From Acanthamoeba sp. SK_2022b (taxonomy: Eukaryota; Discosea; Longamoebia; Acanthamoebidae), in contig JANDJZ010000095.1 in NCBI GenBank assembly GCA_027943245.1, forward strand, positions 1-64,000: 64,000 nt of DNA, written 5' to 3'. Positions within the stretch are counted from its first letter, which is position 1, and every line of letters begins with the position of its first letter. The notes under the pieces were generated by a model, which saw nothing but the letters and a program-made list of their open reading frames with translations, had not been told where the DNA came from and searched no databases. Of the stretch, positions 59,108-64,000 are shown one piece after another. A program made the position numbers and the translations under genes.

Positions 59108-60121
59108 TCAGCAGACGCCAGAGCCGAAGGCGAAGGTCAGCGGCGCGACGGAGGCGGAGAAGGAGCGCGGAAGCTCTGCGTCGCACTCTCTCGCCTTGGC
59201 GTGGCCGTTGGTGTCCCTGGTGAACAGCTTGGCAAACTGGGCGCCCAGGAGGTCCTGGCCGTCGAGCTGCATGGGGCTGCCGGCAGCGATCATCTCGGGC
59301 AGGGCAGCGGGGGCGTCCTCAAACATGGCGTCCCTTTCCTCTTCGGCTTCCTCGACAGCTTCAGCTAGCACATCGTTGAGCTCTTCATCGTCTATGCATG
59401 CTGCCAGCTGAAGAGGATTTTCGCCTGAAGGCCCACAAAGACGAGCTAAGATTAGCTTGGTCGCTCTCAGAGAAAGAGAGAGTGTATGAAGAGTTAACTT
59501 ACCGTCGGCGTTGGGGCAGTTGTAGTCGGCTCCCCTCTTGATAAGAAGCCTGACCATGTCGACCTTGCCTTCCCTGACCGCCCAGTGCAGGGGAGTGTCG
59601 TCTTCATCGTCTGCGTGCGCGAGAAAGAAAAGTTTCCGGCAAGTCAGCCAAAAATTGCGTTCCGTTGCTTTAGAACAACGCTTCAGCTGCTGGCGGAAGG
59701 TGGGCAAAGACAAAAGTAGATGGGGGCGTGAGTGCGCACCTTGTGCGTTGATGAACGAGCCGTGCTGAATGAGCAGCTTGGCGATCTCGCCGTGGTCCAT
59801 CGCAGCGGCGACGTGAAGAGCCGTAACGCCTTCGACTGTGGGGTAGTCGGCGGCACCCGAGCGGAGGAGGAACTCGACCTTGTCCTTGGCCCCGAGCGAT
59901 GTGGCGATGAACAGCGCAGTCTGGCCCTTCCAGTTCTGCGCGTTGATGCCCGACTCGTTACCCTTGAGCTGGACGTACTGCGCCATCCAGCCGACGGGCG
60001 CGTTGCCGGTCATCCACATCAGCTCGGTGTTCCCCTCGTTGTCTCTCTTTAGTACTTGATCCGCGCATTGCTGCAGTCCAAACTCGGGAACGGCATTCTT
60101 TTGGATGGCGACGCGGTTCAT
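59108..60121 (-). CDS. Ankyrin-repeat protein
   Basis: The start at 60121 gives MNRVAIQKNAVPEFGLQQ. Ankyrin repeats follow: NEGNTELMWMTGNAPVGWM, NWKGQTALFIATSLGAKDK, VEGVTALHVAAAMDHGEIAK, DDEDDTPLHWAVREGKVDMV and ENPLQLAACIDDEELNDVL, five to six repeats in all. Introns occur near 59607-59745 and 59420-59500. The C-terminal part is acidic (VEEAEEERDAMFEDAPAALP) and ends APLTFAFGSGVC. It would act as a soluble protein-interaction scaffold; its partner is unknown. The repeat consensus is good, so the fold is certain and the function is open. Confidence 0.85.
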   Translation of the reverse strand: MNRVAIQKNAVPEFGLQQCADQVLKRDNEGNTELMWMTGNAPVGWMAQYVQLKGNESGINAQNWKGQTALFIATSLGAKDKVEFLLRSGAADYPTVEGVTALHVAAAMDHGEIAKLLIQHGSFINAQGAHSRPHLLLSLPTFRQQLKRCSKATERNFWLTCRKLFFLAHADDEDDTPLHWAVREGKVDMVRLLIKRGADYNCPNADGKLTLHTLSLSLRATKLILARLCGPSGENPLQLAACIDDEELNDVLAEAVEEAEEERDAMFEDAPAALPEMIAAGSPMQLDGQDLLGAQFAKLFTRDTNGHAKARECDAELPRSFSASVAPLTFAFGSGVC

Positions 60122-61159
60122 ACTTGTGGTGTTGTGTTATCGATTAGGCGTCCGTTTTCGACGAAGTGCGGTGGACGAGGTGGTGGTTGTGAAAGTGCAA
60201 AATTAGAGGAAGAGTGGAGGAATGTTGTCGAAGAGAAAGCTCAGAGGCAGAGAATCCCTAGCAGACGAAGGTAGCGGCCGCGAAGGATCGTTGCAGAAGC
60301 TCGGCTTGGTGTGTGGTGATTGGAATTTTCGATCTCGCTGAGAAGTCGGGTGGTTGGTGATTGATGCGCGAAGTCGATCGAAAGACGCTGTCTATGAAGC
60401 GGGTCGTTCGAGTTCGCTGTGGTGGTTGGTCGCTTAGCGCCAAAAGTGGTCTTGGTGGTTCGAGAGGTTGTTGAAGCTTTACTCGGTTGCCTTCCCTGCT
60501 TTGGCTTACCCCACTTTCCCTCCATTCTGCTCCTTTTCTCTGTCGGCGGCATCTCGTTCCAGGCAGAAGCCAACCACAGATCTCGAATTGTCCGCAGAAA
60601 TCAATTTTGCTGACGTGGCCACCCCTCTCGCGCTTTTTTATCCTGCTTTTTTCTTGGAGCAGGTCGCGGCGCTGCGATTTATCCCGACACCATAATATCA
60701 TTCTCGGTAATTTTTGGGATTTATGGCGGCTTGCCGCTACGGAAAATTCCTGGACAGCCAACTGATCGAAATCAGAGCGGAAGGTCGATCGCAGTACTAA
60801 GAAAATGCCAGATGCTACTCCAACCGCTGAAGCGAGAGCGGAGAAAGGTGTTTGGAAATTTCTACGTTCAGGCTGCGGTCTTTCTTCAGGGAGCGGCCGT
60901 GCGGTTGTCTTTGCTTGTTCGGCCAGCGAAGGCCGGTCCTGGGGCTCAAAGCGTCTCTGGACGACTTTACCCGAAAATCATAACGTGCGCTGTACGGCGC
61001 GTGTAGTGGGCGAGCACAGCTGGCAGCTCGCGACGTGCACTTGGACCTAATCAACACCACCAACAAAGGACAGACTTACCAAGGTACAGACAATTAAAAA
61101 AGAAGCTTTCCGACGCGGCAATCTTTTCGTTTTCTTACGCATGTGCTAGAGACACAGAG
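60122..61159. other. Divergent intergenic region, ~1 kb
   Basis: The segment between the divergent ankyrin and copine starts contains only weak frames (for example minus 60573-60241, AWNEMPPTEKRSRMEG). They lack intron structure or recognisable motifs. It is most likely promoters and 5' UTRs for both genes. Confidence 0.5.
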
Positions 61160-62413
61160 ATGGACGTGGCCTGGCAGCCACAGTGGCAAGCGCAGTGGGG
61201 AGGGTTAGAGGCCGGCATGTACGCGCCATCGCAGCCAGCAACCGGAGTCGTGACGGCGGACATGACCCAGGGGCACACCCTTCAGAAGGCAGGCACAAAG
61301 GTGGAGCTGCACGTTGCCTGCAAGTACTTCCCCCCCCCCCCAATGCACCACTTCACCGCAGCCGTTCTCTTGGCTTTCGGCGTGGGTAGCTTAGTTCTTT
61401 CGAGAGCACCGAGCTCTCTCGGAGCTTTGGGGCTTCGTTGGCCTCTTGTGCTCACCTCCCCTTCCCGCAGAGACCTGGTGAATCTGGACACTTTCTCCAA
61501 GTCAGGTATGGTCGCGCTTCCGGCGTATCTGCAGCTTGTCTATTGATCTCCCTCTCCCTTCTCTTCTTCTCCTCTCTCCCATTGTCGATCAGATCCGATG
61601 TGCGTGGTCTACGCGAAGGAGAACGACAAGTGGAAGGAGATAGGCAGGACTGAGATCATCTGGGTACAGCCGCAACATCGCCTCCAAGCGCTCGTTGTAC
61701 CGCTCTGAGCGTGTGTGCGCACGTGCTTGCTTGCATGTTTGCTCACCGTTCTCTTCATCGTAAAGGACAACTTGAATCCGAAGTGGGTCACATCGTTCAA
61801 GATCCCCTACCACTTCGAGAAGGTGCAGCCGCTTATGTTCAAAGTCTACGACATCGACGACAAGAATGCCGGCCTCGACAAGCAAGATTTCATTGGCCAT
61901 GCGGTACCCACCCGCACCCACGCAGCGCTCCCCCGACCTCACTCACTCATTGCCGGCGCCCAGGAATGCCGCTTGAGCGAGCTGATGACATCGGGCGGCC
62001 AGACCCTCGTGCTGACCTTGGCGTGCGTAGAACCATGTGGCACGCCACACGCCGTCGGCGTTCACTCTCACATTTGCCAAACACACGACAACACACGCCC
62101 TGCAGGAACGAGCATAAACCAAACAGGAGGAACGGGAAGATCATGGTCATGGGCGAAGAGATCAACGACAGCATCCCGCAAGACCAAATCGCGGTGCGCT
62201 CCCTGCGTGCAGGCGGCTGGACGAGGTTCTCCTGAAGATGGAGGACCGCTGGCACAGTCCGTGGGGCTGACGCGGCACTCGCACGAAACGCAGTCGCTGA
62301 ATGTGAGGGACAAGTACGTGAAGACCAGAAAGGAGCACCACCGCTTCAAGTTCTCCGCGCATAGCCTCGATCGAAAGGACCTCTTTGGCAAGTCGGGTAA
62401 GCCCTCCGCATAT

Positions 62414-62479
<66 letters not shown>

Positions 62480-64000
62480 CACAGCAGTGCAGCGAGAGAT
62501 GAGGCGTTCGCGAACGATGGCTCACGATTGTTCATGCGTGGGCGCAGATCCTTTCTTCGTCATTCTGCGAGCACGCGAGTCTGGACGGTCGGGCGAAGGC
62601 GACAACTGGGTGCCGGTCTACAAGTCAGAGGTACGTCCGTGGTTGTCGTACACAGGCTGTTGGCTGCCTTGTGTTCGAGCGCGGTTTGCGGATAATGTGT
62701 ATTGTGGCGCGTGAGCGCGCGGTAACCGACGTGCCTCCCCACGCTTCGACCAACCAGACCATCAAAATCACGCTGAACCCGAACTGGGCCCCGTTCGAGA
62801 TATCGGGCGAAGACCTCAACAATGGAGATCCGAAGCGGCCTCTACTCATCCAAGTCTGGGATTGGAACCGCAAGTACGTCGCATGCTTGCGTGCCTTCCC
62901 TCTCGCAAGTGACGGTCCTCCAACCAGAGCCGTGCATGTCTGGCGTTGCGCAGCGGAGCACATTCATTCATAGGCCAAGTCGAAACGGACACGGACGAGC
63001 TCTACTCCAACAGGGGCGATTTTCCCATAATCAACAACAAAAAGAAGGCCAAAAAGAAGAAGTACAGAGATTCAGGTAAGGGCCTGTCCTCGGCTCGTTG
63101 CTTCTTGCGAGAGCTCACCATTCCGGGACAGGGCTACTGAGGGTGGAGACTCGCGGCAAGGAGCTGCGCGAGCACAAGATACCCAACCCCTACTACGGCT
63201 ACAATGCCCACACGTAACTCTCCCCTCTCTATGATTTATTTTATGACCAACGTTTTCTTGAAAATAATAAACCAAATAAAGAATAAAAATTATTGGTTGA
63301 CACCGCGGTGCGTGTCACGTACAGATTCCTAGAGTACATCGCTGGTGGCTGCCAGATCAGTTTGATCATCGCCATCGGTACGTCTGCCCTGGTCGCGCAG
63401 CAGGTGTGAACCAGTGTGGCCCACTGCTTTCCTCCACAACGCAACAGATTTTACAGCGTCCAACGGCAGTCCGAAGGACCCTGCGTCACTTCACTACCTC
63501 GATCCCAGCGGGGTATGCACCTTCCACCCACCCACACAGACATTACGACACCAAAAACAACCTTGAAATTAAATCTAAAAAAAAAAAAAAAACAACAACG
63601 CACAATATCTATTGAAAAAAAAAAAAACAGAGAAAGCAAAATGAGTACGTGGCGGCCATCAAGTCCGTAGGCCAAATCCTGTCCGACTATGACACCGACA
63701 AGCGGTATCCGGTATCCACTCCCCCTTCCTTGCCATCGCAGCCTACCGGTGGAACGGGCCTCATGCGATCTGTGGGGGGCGGGACGGGATCGGCGCAGCT
63801 CTATGGGTTTGGCGCTAAGAAGAGGGCCGAGGGCAAAGGCGGGCCGGCGCACCACTGCTTCGCGCTCAACGGCAACGAAGACGACGTACGCGATCGCTCC
63901 CCTCTCCTCTCGCGCTGCGCCAGTCCGCCTCTCCCGTGTGCGCTCACGCGGACCAAAACCTGGTCCCAGCCCGAGGTACAGGGCATCGATGGCGTGCTCC
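61160..64000 (+). CDS. Copine (two C2 domains + vWA domain), 3' end outside window
   Basis: The start at 61160 gives MDVAWQPQWQAQWGGLEAG. C2A has DTFSKSDPMCVVYAKEND, NLNPKWVTSFKIPYHFEK and VYDIDDKNAGLDKQDFIGHA, with the calcium-binding Asp residues kept. C2B has RKDLFGKSDPFFVILRARES, LNPNWAPFEI and IQVWDWNR, then FIGQVETDTDEL. The copine-type vWA domain follows: GGCQISLIIAIDFTASNGSP (MIDAS DxTxS), DPASLHYLDPSG, YVAAIKSVGQILSDYDTDK, YGFGAK and HHCFALNGNEDD. The frame is still open at PEVQGIDGVL at base 64000. Copines bind phospholipids in a calcium-dependent way and relay calcium signals at membranes. About ten short introns are present. Confidence 0.92.
62418..62477 (+). repeat. (CA)n microsatellite near a 5' splice site
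   Basis: A CA run starts about 20 bases after the donor GTAAGC of the copine intron that interrupts the second C2 domain. Confidence 0.97.

Noticed and set aside
60241..60761. Minus-strand ORFs between the ankyrin and copine genes
   Set aside because: Both frames lack a fold, and the region is best explained as divergent promoters and leaders.
1..64000. tRNA or rRNA genes
   Set aside because: Reading for box A/B-like and conserved rRNA stretches found none; a covariance-model scan would be needed to exclude divergent ones.
1..64000. Bacterial contamination or operon layout
   Set aside because: Spliceosomal introns run through even the bacterial-looking genes, and strands alternate without co-directional runs.

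Overview
This is nuclear DNA from a gene-dense, GC-rich protist. The best fit is an Acanthamoeba-like amoebozoan. The genes are split by many short GT..AG introns, often with GTACG- or GTGCG-type donors. Spacers are commonly only tens to a few hundred bases. The families are eukaryotic signalling and trafficking types (GRIP golgin, RasGAP, two RhoGAPs, copine, RFX, FYVE, PARP, 4EHP). They are mixed with families more typical of bacteria or plants (M28 aminopeptidase, TrmN6-like methyltransferase, EXORDIUM-like proteins). The species is inferred from style and gene content only. I could run no search, so exon limits come from reading frame, phase and splice sites.

Layout. 1-5658 (+): 3' part of a long GRIP golgin. 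5756-9178 (-): PARP-like protein with a C-terminal WWE domain. 9385-11348 (-): RhoGAP. 11347-11931 (+): small PSI-domain membrane protein. 12115-15105 (+): membrane-anchored PA/M28 peptidase. 15176-15532 (-): small coiled-coil protein. 16011-21390 (-): RasGAP followed by four PH domains. 21633-24745 (+): FYVE zinc finger fused to an EI24-like membrane domain. 25511-28170 (+): RFX transcription factor. 28171-29396: AT-richer gap. 29397-31172 (+): type II membrane glycosyltransferase-like protein. 31216-33522 (-): thiolase-like protein without the usual cysteine. 33608-34660 (+): eIF4E class II (4EHP). 35715-38874 (+): transcription-factor-like protein ending in a WWE domain. 39217-39760 (-): NYN/PIN-like nuclease. 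39891-41243 (+): TrmN6-like methyltransferase. 41362-43849 (-): probable mitochondrial membrane coiled-coil protein. 44091-46117 (-): type I membrane protein with Cys-rich repeats. 46334-47245 (-): small Tim chaperone. 47244-48765 (+): RhoGAP. 49159-54286 and 54701-56083 (+): tandem secreted EXORDIUM-like proteins, the first with a Ser/Thr/Pro stalk of about 1,280 residues. 56327-58779 (+): intron-bearing transposase-like gene with an in-frame TGA. 59108-60121 (-): ankyrin protein. 61160-64000 (+): copine, cut by the window edge.

The genes do not form an operon or one pathway. Recurring themes are membrane and small-GTPase signalling (golgin, RasGAP, two RhoGAPs, FYVE-EI24, copine) and cell-surface or secreted proteins (M28 peptidase, Cys-rich receptor-like protein, EXORDIUM-like pair). 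A third theme is ADP-ribose-linked WWE modules, on two unrelated proteins. The most unusual items are the FYVE-EI24 fusion, the two WWE architectures, the Cys-rich type I receptor-like protein, the mosaic identity of the EXORDIUM-like duplicates, and the strand-specific placement of simple repeats in introns.
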